Of a stretch of 64,000 nucleotides of DNA, positions 1 through 11,769 are shown in pieces. The position numbers were made by a program, and so were the translations under genes. Origin of the DNA: Kitagawia praeruptora (lineage: Eukaryota; Streptophyta; Magnoliopsida; Apiales; Apiaceae); NCBI GenBank assembly GCA_037693485.1, contig CM075344.1, positions 93,097,001 to 93,161,000 of the forward strand, written 5' to 3'. The stretch's first letter is position 1. Each line of letters begins with the position of its first letter. The notes below the pieces were generated by a model. That model ran no database searches. It was not told where the DNA came from and saw nothing but the letters and a program-made list of their open reading frames with translations.

Positions 1-842
1 TACGCAGGGAGATATCAGATGTTTGAGCAAGGGAGGGGGTGTCACCCCTTTTCTTATTTGCGGCGTTCAGGATGGTATGGACGGTTTCTTCAAATATGTG
101 ATTGCATCAGTTGGTTGTGTGCTCCGTCTTTGTGTACGCCAAATATTTGACTTATTGTCCCAGCGAATTGTCTCATCACAATTACATCTGGAGATGCAGA
201 TTTGTCCCACCGTTCTGTTACGGCTTCCGATGGAATGACAAGTTGGGAACTTTGATGGGGGTTTGGACAGATGGGGTTACGCTGATAGCATGATTTATGT
301 CATAAATTTCAGAATTGATGAGCTTGGGTGTGACATTGTTGCTCAGGTTTGTGGTTGTAGAGCCATTCGTATGGTGTATCATCATAAGGAAGGTCAACAT
401 TTGGGCCAGACTGACTCCCTAGTCTTAGAGGATGTCTTCGAGGAATGGGGGATGTGTTTTGAAAGCATGGATTTGTGTGGATGCAGGTTGGTGCATCAAA
501 TATGGAGAGGCCTGGACAGGGCAAAAGTTGTGTTAACTGCTGGAGATGCATCGCACACTTCTTGTGTGATTGTGTTTCTTTTTTCTGACCTGAGAAATAG
601 AGGCTGCAATGTCATGGTGTGGAAGTGGCTGGACAAGGAACTGTTGTGGAATGGTTTACGGGTTAAAGAAATTGACAACAGGTTACTTGCTGTGACAACA
701 GGTTACTTGTTGTTTCTGAACGATGATATTGGTACAAATGTTTGGTCTTGCATTGTTTATGGCTCATGCCAGCAAGATTTTCAGCAAGGTAAAGACATGC
801 AGAATGTGCCTGGAAGTGACATTGTGAAAGGGCTGTACCTAC
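1..842 (+). other. Retroposon-like sequence, upstream part, split by copia element A
   Basis: This stretch is unlike the LTR elements around it. It is GT-rich on the plus strand and holds one open frame (263-853, 196 codons) whose product I do not recognise; no catalytic motif, signal peptide or clear membrane segment is visible. The last codons of that frame already lie in the LTR of element A. The sequence resumes after the insertion at 10044 and ends in a short A-run at 10489-10495, so I read the two parts as one retroposon-like unit with its 5' end outside the window. A short direct repeat occurs at about 674-712 (GACAACAGGTTACTTG-type, twice). It could instead be a decayed host gene fragment; similarity to a LINE 3' region is an impression only. 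Confidence 0.35.
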
Positions 843-2379
843 TGTTAGTGTAGGTACTCTAGAGGCAATACATTGTTTCTTGAATAAACCTTATGTCATT
901 TGATTATTAAATAAATGTATTTATTATGACTTTAATTACTGCGATATTTGCATAATAAATGTCCTTAGAATAATGATACACATTATATAGTTTAAGTATA
1001 TATAACTTGAATTTGAGATTATATAATATATCATATTCTTAAAGGTCCCTAGTCGAGTATTATTATACAGGACAATAATAATACATAAATAGACTAGTAT
1101 GTTTTTGACTGATAACCACATCTCATTGGTTATAAGTATGGAGATACTAAAATCAATACATAGGTACATGTAAGGGTACATGGTACTGGACAGACCCACT
1201 GTGAGATTCTTCATGTTAATTAAGTCATAAGAAAGACTCACAGTGATAATGGTGTAATGATCCTTTGACTTGAGATCATTATATTTCTATACGAAGATAA
1301 TATACTTTGACTACATTAAAAGTTACCTTTGACTGGGTGATGATAAAAGTGGACATCGGGTATATTGTGAATCGTATGAGAAATATGAATGATAGATAAA
1401 GGATTTAACCCTCCTATCAGATAGGAGAGATATTATTGGCCTCTTGATTGAGTGATACTATAAAATGCATGGCCGTGCTCAAATAATGATTTGTCTTAAT
1501 AGTCTACTCATGTATCAAGTAAACCCGGATTAAATTATGAAGAGGATGACAATAAACATGCCTCGAGTTTAATCTATAATATTTGGTTAAAGGGATTATA
1601 TTACACGGGAACAATAATCACAAAAGGTTTATCGGATCACGATTTAAATATTATTTAATTGGGTAGCAATGATGTATTACTAGATGCCGCTCATTGTTTA
1701 TAATTTTATTAGAGAATAAAATTATTGCCAGTTAAATAATAGCCTACAGGGTCACACACATAGAACACTTTAAAGGAAGAATTAATTTAAATTATGAATT
1801 TAAATTAATTAAATGATTAGTTGGATTTTATTATATTAATTAATTAAGTTGGACTTAATTAAGTTATAATAATAAAATACAAATATGGCTTTAATAATTA
1901 AGTATGACTTAATTATTATTATTGATTTAAATAATAGGATATGATTCCATTATTTAAATTAATCAAGTTGGGCTAGGTTTTTGGTTTGGGCTTAATGCTC
2001 CATACTACCTTATATATTGATAAGGATGGTAAAGGGTTGTTAATTTTTGGGTACGACAAAAACACAAGAGAGACAGCCGCAGCAAACCACAACCCTAACC
2101 CTATATTCATATCTTTTCATTGGAGGCTAGTACCTCACTTCCAATCAAGATCGTAAGACGAAATTGAAGGTGTTCGTGTGGATACCGTAGAGGGGGCTTC
2201 AAAGAGGAGTGCTCAGTAATCGTGGGAGGCTTGCAACTCCATCGTTTTTTTTTACGTAAAGCTTCGATAAGGTAAACGTTCTATCTACCATGATTATCAG
2301 ATATATTATACATGGATCCGTGGCTTGGTTTCGATTTTATTTACTGTTTTTCGCTACGTATTGATGATCGAAACCATCA
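843..2379 (+). repeat. 5' LTR of copia element A
   Basis: This 1537-bp direct repeat matches 8498-10038. It opens TGTTAGTGTAGG and ends AACCATCA. It lacks a 5-bp segment present in the 3' copy at about 9539 and carries a longer T-run near 2246. An AT-rich palindrome at about 1781-1811 (AATTTAAATT arms) could form a cruciform or hairpin. The TATA-like box at 2011 would drive the genomic transcript. A 101-codon open frame on the minus strand occurs in both LTR copies and is treated as chance. Confidence 0.95.
2011..2018 (+). promoter_or_regulatory. TATA box of element A 5' LTR
   Basis: TATATATT lies about 370 bp before the LTR end, at a position typical for the U3/R boundary. The same box is at 9671-9678 in the 3' LTR. 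Transcript start would be near 2040. Confidence 0.55.
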
Positions 2380-2392
2380 TTGGTATCAGAGC
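2380..2392 (+). other. Primer binding site of element A (tRNA-iMet type)
   Basis: TTGGTATCAGAGC immediately follows the 5' LTR. The core TGGTATCAGAGC is the usual plant copia primer site complementary to the 3' end of initiator tRNA-Met. Confidence 0.9.
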
Positions 2393-4518
2393 TGCTTGTA
2401 TAATATGATAATCTGGTTATATATGATGTATACGATATGATTCAGAAGTTATCAGAACTGTTTGTTTCTCCCGGGAACTATACTGTATGTTCATGCGGTT
2501 ATATATAAACTACTGTGATTCTGTGTAAGCTGCGTCTTTCTTTGGTCTGTAATGATAAGATTAAATCGTGGCTAAACGTCGAGATCTGAGAAACCAGTAA
2601 CACGACTACATGATCAGTAATTACCAGTTCTGAGTTTTTCCCCCCCGTGAACCCTATTGCATGCTATTTACGAACTGCATGATACGTTTTATACTGGTTT
2701 TGATTCGTTTAATGATCTGTTCTGTTTTAATGGGATTAAAACGTTATATTAACCTCTAAAATCCAGTTGGAGTCGAATCAGATACTCAGCAGTACAGTTC
2801 ATGCATAAACAGATACATACGTGTTTATACATACAAACAAACGCATTCTTATATATATATATTTTTCGATAAGTTTTAGATGTTGATCATTCATAATCGG
2901 ATATATATATATGACTGTGATATTACTAATAGTAATCGTATCCTCTGTATAACAAGTTTTGGATTCATACTGATGAACACGATGAACGTCTGAAAGCCCA
3001 GAAATTTGCTACAGTAAAATTAGTACAGCAGACACGCATCTATAGGATGCGTATCGTGGTTTAATAAATCTGTTGCCTGTTAACGTGACCATGACATGCG
3101 TTATTAATAATAAAAAAAAATTAGTAATTTAAGATTACTAGATTAATATTTAATTAAAGTGTGTTTATTTTATTATTTGTGATTTGATCATATTTAATGT
3201 TGTATAAAATTGTGATTATACAATTTGTGTTGCTTTTAATTGAGCATGATGCATGGTTATGTCCCCAAGACCTTGTTTTAATTTATTTTATTAATTTTAA
3301 TTTATGGTTTGTAATAATTAAATACGACTTGCATGTCGTTTTTCTTTTGTAATTATTTTATCTCGAATGCAACTCGAGTTCTTTTGTAAAATGTTTCAAG
3401 AGGAGCTTGGAGGCAATCAAGGCAGCTTTGGAAGCGAAACAATAGATTATGTAATAATTAGTTATTACCACCATAGATTGACCATGATTTTTCCATTAGC
3501 TTGGAAAAATCGCATAGGATTGGGCCATAACCATAGCATATTATTTTATGTGATGCACTTTACATATGATGTATGTGTAGAGTAGCAAATGTATGCATGT
3601 TTTAATTAGATTAATGATGTATGCATGTATTAGATACGTCACCCATACCATGCTTGCCATGCTAAACAAGATAAAATCTATAACGATTCGAGATTTTAAA
3701 AATAAACAAACGATCATAAGATTTTTGTGTTTATGAAACACGGAATTAAATAAGAATTTTCAATTATTTAGATATGGAGAGATTTTGTCAAAAATGGGGT
3801 TTACCTGTAAGGAAGTTGGGTATTAAGTGAGGCCACTTGTGACTCCTCCAACAACCTGGAAATCAAACTATTGATGAATATTGATTTGAAGTATTTAATT
3901 CAAGGAAAAATTGGGAATCTCTTTATGATGAGATCATGGTCGTTTTAATTTTAAACCCCTTAACAAAATATTAAGTTTTTAATCGGATGCTTTCCAATGA
4001 ATGAACACTCATTGAAACCTAGATCGATAAGGGGAATAACTGCCAGTGGCAGGGGACTCCTGTCTATCGTGGTGAGATGTGATGAATATAAGCGGTTATA
4101 TTCAACCGTTGTATCATTGGGTTTAACTTAACTGAGTCATCATAATAAGGTGAAAATAAACGGTTATATTCAATTATTATGAACTTAGAAGCATAGAGTT
4201 TGGTTCAAAATCTATTAGATAGACAAGAACAATTGTTGTTCACCAAACTATCCAAGAATTATATATGATATAATTGGCAACTGTTGTCTACCTAAATAAT
4301 CATGTTTTAAGGACTACCAGTGGTTGACTTAGGATATGACGAAATATGGATCTTGGCTCACTAGAAAGATTTATGGGATATTCTTTCCGATTTAATAGTA
4401 AGGGCTATTAATTTGATAAAAATAGTGGGAGATATATTATGAATATGTCATAATCACTTGAACATAATTAATGTAACAATCTAACTTATCTTATGCATTT
4501 TATCATTGTAGAAAACAA
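2393..4518 (+). other. Long untranslated leader of element A
   Basis: About 2.1 kb separate the primer site from the gag start. No frame longer than about 70 codons with recognisable content is present. The stretch is AT-rich with short repeats such as poly-A at about 3112-3121. It would hold the packaging signal, but no specific structure can be assigned by eye. The length is unusual, since copia leaders are commonly a few hundred bases or less. Confidence 0.6.
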
Positions 4519-5796
4519 ATGGCACAAAATACAAACAATACTTTCTCTGTACGATCAGTCCTTGAGAAGGACAAGCTGACAGGATCGAACTTCCTTGATT
4601 GGTCTAGGAATTTGAGAATTGTTCTCATGCAGGAAAAGAAATCTTATGTGATTGATATTCCTCCACCTGCAGCCCCTGCTAACAATGCCACTGCTGCTCA
4701 ACAAAATGCTTATCAGAAGCATATTGATGATGCAACTGATGTGGCTTGTCTTATGCTTGCTACTATGGATGCTGATCTTCAGAAGCAGCATTTTGATATG
4801 AATGCTTATAATATGTTTGAACATCTTTCAACGATATTTCAATCACAGGCTCGTGTTGAAAAGTTCAATACAAGCAAAGCACTCTTCTCGTGCAAGCAGG
4901 GCAATGGACCAGTTGGACCACATGTTCTAAAGATGATTGGGTATTGTGATTACCTTGCTCGTTTGGGTTTCCCGCTTCAGCGAGATGCTCAAGTCGATAT
5001 AATCTTGCAATCTTTGAACAGCGACTATGCTCAGTTCATAATGACTTTTAATATGACTGAGCAGGATAAGACTCCTATGGAATTGTTGGCCATGCTGAGG
5101 ACCACTGAAGCAAATATGGTCAAGGCACCTGAGAAAGATCCCATAATGATGGTGGGCAAGAAAGGTGCTAAGGGAAAGGGGAAATGGAAGGGCAAGAAAA
5201 AGGTTACACCGAAAGATCTTGGTCCTTCTAAGCCCTCTTTCAAAAAGGCTAAAAAGCCGAAAGGAGACGTCGCAAAGGCTGACAAAGGTGATTGTCACTA
5301 TTGTCACAAGCCTGGTCACTGGAAGAGAAACTGTCATGCTTACTTGGAGGATCTGAAGAAATTGAAGGGTGTTCAGATTTCTGGATCAGGTATTTATGTT
5401 ATAGAAGTCAATCTGTCTATTTCTACATCTTGGGTATTAGATACTGGATGTGCTTCTCACATTTGTATAAATGTGCAGGAACTGCAGAGAAGTAGGACTT
5501 TGGCTAAGGGAGAAGTGGACCTACGAGTAGGCAATGGAACAAGAGTTGCTGCTTTAGCCGTAGGAACTTATTATTTATCTTTGCCCTCTGGGCTTGTTTT
5601 AGAACTTGAAGACTGTTTTTACGTGCCTGCGATTCGCAGAAACATTATTTCTGTTTCTTGTTTGGACAAGAAAGGTTTTTCGTTTATAATAAAGAACAAT
5701 AGTTGCTCTTTTGCTTTGAATGATTTAACCTATGGTGTTGCGCGTTTATTTAATGGTTTATATGTTCTTGATTTAGATAACCTGTCTGTAACATAG
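4519..5796 (+). CDS. gag: Gag-protease ORF of copia element A
   Basis: The 425-codon frame begins MAQNTNNTF. Residues about 1-230 form a copia Gag with the characteristic DWSRNLRIVL segment near residue 28. A lysine-rich stretch precedes a CCHC zinc knuckle (CHYCHKPGHWKRNC) near residue 260, which binds genomic RNA. The aspartic protease follows, with active-site DTGCASH near residue 308 and the matching downstream segment ending IISVSCLDKKGF. Gag forms the cytoplasmic particle and the protease cuts the polyprotein. The frame stops at 5794-5796, just before the expected GAG-pre-integrase region, which continues in another frame. The upstream ATG at 4519 is the first in a good context after the leader. 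Confidence 0.92.
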   Translation: MAQNTNNTFSVRSVLEKDKLTGSNFLDWSRNLRIVLMQEKKSYVIDIPPPAAPANNATAAQQNAYQKHIDDATDVACLMLATMDADLQKQHFDMNAYNMFEHLSTIFQSQARVEKFNTSKALFSCKQGNGPVGPHVLKMIGYCDYLARLGFPLQRDAQVDIILQSLNSDYAQFIMTFNMTEQDKTPMELLAMLRTTEANMVKAPEKDPIMMVGKKGAKGKGKWKGKKKVTPKDLGPSKPSFKKAKKPKGDVAKADKGDCHYCHKPGHWKRNCHAYLEDLKKLKGVQISGSGIYVIEVNLSISTSWVLDTGCASHICINVQELQRSRTLAKGEVDLRVGNGTRVAALAVGTYYLSLPSGLVLELEDCFYVPAIRRNIISVSCLDKKGFSFIIKNNSCSFALNDLTYGVARLFNGLYVLDLDNLSVT

Positions 5797-8483
5797 AAAA
5801 CAAACGACTTAAAGTTAATGACTCAAATCAAACATAGCTCTGGCATTGTCGTCTAGGCCATATAAATGAGAAACTCATATCCAAATTACATAAGGATGGA
5901 TACCTGGATAAGTTTGATTTTGAATCATACGAAAAATGCGAATCTTGTTTGCTTGGTAAGATGACTAAAGCCCCTTTTACTGGTAAGGGTCAAAGGGCCA
6001 CTGAACGTTTGGAGCTAATACATAGTGATGTATGTGGCCCAATGCGTGTGATGGATAGAGGAGGCTACTATTACTTCATAACATTTACTGATGACTTCAG
6101 TAGATATGGATATGTGTATCTTATGAAGAATAAATCCGATTCTTTTGAAAAATTCAAAGAATACAAGGCTGAAGTAGAGAAGCAAATAGACGGAGGTGCA
6201 AGTATTAAAATCTTACGATCCGATCGTGGGGGTGAATACTTAAGCACCGAATTTAAAGAGTATTTAAAAGAGTGTGGTATTGTATCACAACTCACTCCGC
6301 CAGGTACACCTCAATGGAATGGAGTTTCAGAGAGGAGAAATCGTACCCTGTTGGACATGGTACGATCGATGATGAGTCATGCAGATCTTCCAATAAGTTT
6401 CTGCGGTTATGCTCTAGAAACAGCGGCTTTCACACTTAACCGTGTTCCAACCAAGAAGGTTCAAAAGACTCCATATGAGATATGGGAGGAGAAATGGTCA
6501 GGCTTGAACTTTATGAAAGTTTGGGGATGCAAGGCGTTTGTAAAACGTCGAGTATCTGACAAGCTTGGACCTAAATCCGAAGAGTGCAATTTTGTGGGAT
6601 ACCCTAAAGAAACAAAGGCGTATTATTTTTATAGTCCTTCTGAGCAGAAAGTGTTCATTGCTCGAGATGCTGTCTTCATGGAAAAGGATTTTGTTTCCAA
6701 AAGAAACAGTGGGAGAACTATAGATCTCGATGAAGATCGAGAACCACAAAATAGAATTGAACCTGAGATGGAACAAGAGCAGAATAACGATAATGCTCAA
6801 GAAACACAGGTTGTTCATAGATCTGGTAGAATTCGCCATGAGCCAGAGAGATATGGATTTCTTTTGACTCAATGTGGGGATTTGATGCTCATAGATGAAG
6901 ATGAGCCTCTCACATATCAAGATGCTATGAACAGTCCAGACTCTAAGAGATGGCTTGAAGCCATGAAATCCGAGATGGATTCCATGTACGAAAACCAAGT
7001 TTGGGATTTGGTTGATCCACCTGAAGGGGTAAAACCCGTAGGGTGCAAGTGGGTTTTCAAGAAGAAAACTAACATGGAAGGAAATGTTCAGACCTATAAA
7101 GCAAGACTGGTTGCGAAAGGGTTCAAACAAATTCATGGTATTGACTATGATGAAACTTTCTCACCAGTTGCCATGGTCAAGTCCATACGGATTTTGCTTG
7201 CAATTGCAGCATTCCATGATTACGAAATCTGGCAAATGGATGTCAAAACAGCTTTCCTTAATGGGAGCCTTGAAGAGGATGTGTACATGACACAACCTGA
7301 AGGTTTTGTCGATCCAAGGAATGTTGGCAAGGTATGTAAATTACGTCGATCCATTTATGGATTGAAGCAAGCCTCTAGGAGATGGAATATTCGTTTTGAT
7401 GAAACAGTCAAGGAGTATGGCTTTATTCAAAACGAGGATGAACCTTGTGTTTACAAGAAGGTTAGTGGGAGCCATGTGGCATTCATAGTACTGTATGTTG
7501 ATGACATACTACTAATGGGGAATGACATACCTTCTCTAAAGGCTGTTAAGACTTGGTTAGGGAGCAATTTCTCTATGAAAGACTTAGGAGAGGCAACCTA
7601 CATTCTAGGAATGAGGATCTATAGAGATAGATCTAAAAGGATGATCGGTCTAAGTCAGAGTACATACATTGATAAGGTTTTGCATCGTTTTGGTATGCAA
7701 AATGCTAAAAGGGGATATGTCCCTGTGTCTCAAGGGATAACGATCTCTAAAGACCAGTGTCCGAAAACATTAGATGAGAAGGACCACATGAATAAAGTTC
7801 CATATGCATCAGCAATTGGATCTATCATGTATGCAATGGTATGTACTCGCCCAGATGTTTCGTATGCTTTGAGCATGACGAGCAGATACCAGTCTAATCC
7901 AGGTGAAGGTCACTGGACGGTAGTCAAGAATATTCTAAAGTACCTGAAAAGGACTAAGGATTCATTCTTGGTGTATGGAGGAGAGGAGAAATTGGTTTTA
8001 AAAGGTTACACCGATGCTAGTTTCCAAACAGACAGGGATGATACTGTATCACAGTCTGGTTTTGTGTTTTGTCTAAATGGAGGTACTGTAAGTTGGAAGA
8101 GTTCAAAGCAAGAAACAGTAGCTGATTCTACAATGGAGGCTGAGTACATTGCAGCTTGTGAAGCGGCTAAGGAGGCTATTTGGATTCGAAAATTCATTAC
8201 TGATTTGGAAGTGGTTCCGTCGATTGCAGATCCCATTGATCTATACTGCGATAATAATGGGGCCATTGCACAGGCTAGAGAGCCTAGATCGCACTCCCGA
8301 TCCAAACATATACTCAGGAGATATCACCTCATTCGAGAGATTAATGAAAGGGGTGAAATACATATATGTAAAGTGCATACAAATGATAACATTGCAGATC
8401 CACTGACCAAAGGCCTGTCGAAGCAGAAGCACGACGGTCACACTAGTTCCATGGGTATTAGATACATGGGTGATTGGCTCTAG
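5797..8483 (+). CDS. pol: Integrase-RT-RNase H (pol) of copia element A
   Basis: An open frame of 844 codons runs from 5949 to 8483; the same frame carries the GAG-pre-integrase zinc region upstream (about 5838-5948), cut by a TAG at 5835-5837. Integrase shows the DDE residues in HSDVCGP, LRSDRGGEY and GVSERRNRT. RT carries the YVDD box at about 7495-7506. RNase H shows DASFQTD, MEAEY and CDNNG. The frame ends six codons before the purine tract. Together these copy the RNA into DNA and insert it. Relative to gag-protease the frame is shifted, and the TAG adds a second block, so fusion would need suppression of both or this copy is inactive. Apart from that junction all catalytic residues I can see are present. 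Confidence 0.92.
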
Positions 8484-8485
8484 TG

Positions 8486-8497
8486 CAAGTGGGAGAT
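8486..8497 (+). other. Polypurine tract of element A
   Basis: The purine-rich run AAGTGGGAGA lies directly before the 3' LTR and overlaps the end of the region after the pol stop. It would prime plus-strand DNA synthesis. Confidence 0.75.
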
Positions 8498-10038
8498 TGT
8501 TAGTGTAGGTGCCCTAGAGGCAATACATTGTTTCTTGAATAAACCTTATGTCATTTGATTATTAAATAAATGTATTTATTATGACTTTAATTACTGCGAT
8601 ATTTGCATAATAAATGTCCTTAGAATAATGATACACATTATATAGTTTAAGTATATATAACTTGAATTTGAGATTATATAATATATCATATTCTTAAAGG
8701 TCCCTAGTCGAGTATTATTATACAGGACAATAATAATACATAAATAGACTAGTATGTTTTTGACTGATAACCACATCTCATTGGTTATAAGTATGGAGAT
8801 ACTAAAGTCAATACATAGGTACATATAAGGGTACATGGTACTGGACAGACCCACTGTGAGATTCTTCATGTTAATTAAGTCATAAGAAAGACTCACAGTG
8901 ATAATGGTGTAATGATCCTTTGACTTGAGATCATTATATTTCTATACGAAGATAATATACTTTGACTACATTAAAAGTTACCTTTGACCGGGTGATGATA
9001 AAAGTGGACATCGGGTATATTGTGAATCGTATGAGAAATATGAATGATAGATAAAGGATTTAACCCTCCTATCAGATAGGAGAGATATTATTGGCCTCTT
9101 GATTGAGTGAGACTATAAAATGCATGGCCGTGCTCAAATAATGATTTGTCTTAATAGTCTACTCATGTATCAAGTAAACCCGGATTAAATTATGAAGAGG
9201 ATGACAATAAACATGCCTCGAGTTTAATCTATAATATTTGGTTAAAGGGATTATATTACACGGGAACATTAATCACAAAAGGTTTATCGGATCACGATTT
9301 AAATATTATTTAATTGGGTAGCAATGATGTATTACTAGATGCCGCTCATTGTTTATAATTTTATTAGAGAATAAAATTATTGCCAGTTAAATAATAGCCT
9401 ACAGGGTCACACACATAGAACACTTTAAAGGAAGAATTAATTTAAATTATGAATTTAAATTAATTAAATGATTAGTTGGATTTTATTATATTAATTAATT
9501 AAGTTGGACTTAATTAAGTTATAATAATAAAATACAAATTAGATATGGCTTTAATAATTAAGTATGACTTAATTATTATTATTGATTTAAATAATAGGAT
9601 ATGATTCCATTATTTAAATTAATCAAGTTGGGCTAGGTTTTTGGTTTGGGCTTAATGCTTCATACTACCTTATATATTGATAAGGATGGTAAAGGGTTGT
9701 TAATTTTTGGGTACGACAAAAACACAAGAGAGACAGCCGCAGCAAACCACAACCCTAACCCTATATTCATATCTTTTCATTGGAGGCTAGTACCTCACTT
9801 CCAATCAAGATCGTAAGACGAAATTGAAGGTGTTCGTGTGGATACCGTAGAGGGGGCTTCAAAGAGGAGTGCTCAGTAATCGTGGGAGGCTTGCAACTCC
9901 ATCGTTTTTTTAACGTAAAGCTTCGATAAGGTAAACGTTCTATCTACCATGATTATCGGATATATTATACATGGATCCGTGGCTTGGTTTCGATTTTATT
10001 TACTGTTTTTCGCTGCGTATTGATGATCGAAACCATCA
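8498..10038 (+). repeat. 3' LTR of copia element A
   Basis: This 1541-bp copy of 843-2379 is followed by the target-site duplication CCTAC at 10039-10043. It carries a 5-bp segment that the 5' copy lacks. The low number of differences supports a recent insertion. Confidence 0.95.
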
Positions 10039-10043
10039 CCTAC

Positions 10044-10495
10044 ACTGTTCAAAGAGTGCTGGCATGCTGATGGTGAGGCTAGTTCCGTTAAGGGCCACCC
10101 TGGAATTCACGATAATCTTGGTCACCAGTTTACTGTCCCTGTGATGGACAGGTTATTTGTTCACTTGTCTTGGAAGAATTGTGGTCTAGTCATAGTGACT
10201 ATGAATGTTTTTGCCTTGTGTGGGCTGAAGAGAACAAGAGGAACACGTGGCATTAAAGCTTCATGCACTGAGATCACTGCTGATATGCAGTGCTACCCTG
10301 GACGATGCACTCTTATGGCATAGTTGTTAATTTAGCGTAGTCAGCTAGTTTTCTAGCTTTTCCTTGTTTATGTTGATAGTAAGGTGGCTTACTGTTTTTG
10401 ATTGTTATTTGTTTGAATGTTAATTTCGCGGGGTATGCCCCTAGAATTGTATTAGTTGTTCCTTTTTTGGTATAAAATTTTAAATAGCAAAAAAA
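10044..10495 (+). other. Retroposon-like 3' end with A-run
   Basis: This is the continuation of 1-842 after removal of element A. It includes a 60-codon frame (10141-10323) of unknown product, then an untranslated stretch with TTTGGTATAAAATTTT near 10466 and an A-run at 10489-10495. Immediately after the A-run the sequence becomes an old copia RT in mid-gene. An A-run abutting an interrupted older element is what target-primed insertion of a LINE or other retroposon leaves behind. No RT or endonuclease domain is visible here, so the class is an inference. Confidence 0.4.
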
Positions 10496-11769
10496 GAAAC
10501 TTTCTCACCAGTAGCTATGGTCAAATCCATCAGGATTTTGCTTGCGATAGCAGCTTGTTATGACTATGAGATCTGGCAAATGGATGTCAAGACCGCTTTC
10601 TTAAATGGGAGCTTAGAAGAGGATGTGTACATGACATGACCTCTGGGTTTTCTCGATTCGAGGTTTGCTAGAATGGTTTATAAGTTACGATGATCCATTT
10701 ATGGATTAAAGTAGGCCTCTAGAAGATGGAACATCCATTTTGATGAAACAGTCAAAGAGTTTGGCTTCATACAAAATGAGGATGAGCCGTGTGTTTACAA
10801 AAAGGTTAGTGGGAGTCATGTGGTATTCTTAGTATTATATGTAGATGACATATTACTAATAGGGAATGACATTCCTTCTCTACAGGCTGTGAAGACTTGG
10901 TTGGGAAAAAGTTTCTCTATGAAAGACTTAGGCGATGCTACCTATATCTTAGGGATCAGGATCTAAAGAGATAGATCTAAAAGATTAATCGGCTTAAGTT
11001 AGAGTACATACATTGACAAAGTATTGCATCATTTTGGGATGCAAGAGACAAAGAGGGACTATGTCCCAATGTCTCATGGGATAGCGATCTCAAAGGAAAA
11101 TTGTCCTATATCATCAGATGATAAGGACCGTATGAGTAAAGTACCATATGCTTCGACAATTAGTCATATAATGTATGCAATGATATGTACTCATCCAGAT
11201 GTCTCGTATGCTTTAAGCATGATGACCAGATACCAGTCTAATCCAGGTGAGGGTCACTGGATAGTTGTCAAGAATATTCTTAAGTACCTTAAACGGACTA
11301 AAGATTCATTCTTGATATACGGAGGAGATGAGAAGCTGGTTGTAAGAGGTTACACAGATGCTAGTTTCCAGACAGATAGGGATGATTCTGTGTCCTAGTC
11401 TGGATTCGTGTTTTGTCTAAATGGAGGTGCTGTAAGCTAGAAAAGTTCTAAGAAAGAGACAGTAGCTGATTCTACAATGAAAGCTGAGTATATTGCTGCC
11501 ATCGATCGCAGATCCAGTTGATCTGTATTGCGATAACAATGGAGTCATTGCGCAGGCCAAGGAACCAAGGTCCCATTCCAAGGCAAAGCATATACTTAAA
11601 AGATATCACCTTCTTCGAGAGATTAACGATATAGGAGATAACATATATGTAAAGTGCATAATAATGATAATGTTGCGGACCCACTGACTAAGGCTTTGTC
11701 GTAGCAAAAGCACCAAGGTCACACTAGTTCCATGGGTATTAGATATTGGCTCTAGTGCAAGTGGGAGAT
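10496..11769 (+). pseudogene. Decayed copia RT-RNase H fragment
   Basis: This is a diverged relative of element A pol, starting abruptly at the RT segment equivalent to about 7150. The YVDD box is still readable at about 10839-10850 and the RNase H block DASFQTDRDD at about 11357. Several in-frame stops are present, for example in the segments near 10637, 10714 and 10964. A deletion of roughly 75 bp near 11500 removes the part between the EAEY motif and the CDNNG motif. It ends at a purine tract before an LTR at 11770. The 5' portion is missing, apparently because the retroposon-like sequence inserted here. Confidence 0.88.

Larger units (their letters stand above)
843..10038 (+). mobile_element. 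Ty1/copia LTR retrotransposon A, complete with both LTRs
   Basis: The element is bounded by two near-identical LTRs (843-2379 and 8498-10038), both starting TGTTAG and ending CCATCA. It is flanked by a 5-bp target-site duplication CCTAC at 838-842 and 10039-10043. A primer binding site follows the 5' LTR and a purine tract precedes the 3' LTR. The domain order gag, protease, integrase, RT, RNase H is that of Ty1/copia (integrase before RT). The LTRs differ by roughly a dozen changes by eye over about 1.54 kb, so insertion is recent. Coding damage is limited to the protease-integrase junction. It sits inside the retroposon-like sequence 1-842/10044-10495. Lineage within copia is not assigned. 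Confidence 0.95.

Noticed and set aside
263..853. 196-codon plus-strand frame at the left edge as a host gene
   Set aside because: No domain is recognised, its end lies in the LTR of an inserted element and the surrounding sequence looks like a retroposon. It is kept only as part of that unit.
936..1241. 101-codon minus-strand frame, also at 8591-8896
   Set aside because: It lies in both LTR copies of element A, so its presence twice reflects LTR identity. It has no recognisable domain.
6498..7136. 212-codon minus-strand frame
   Set aside because: It is the antisense of the intact integrase-RT ORF of element A and has no domain.
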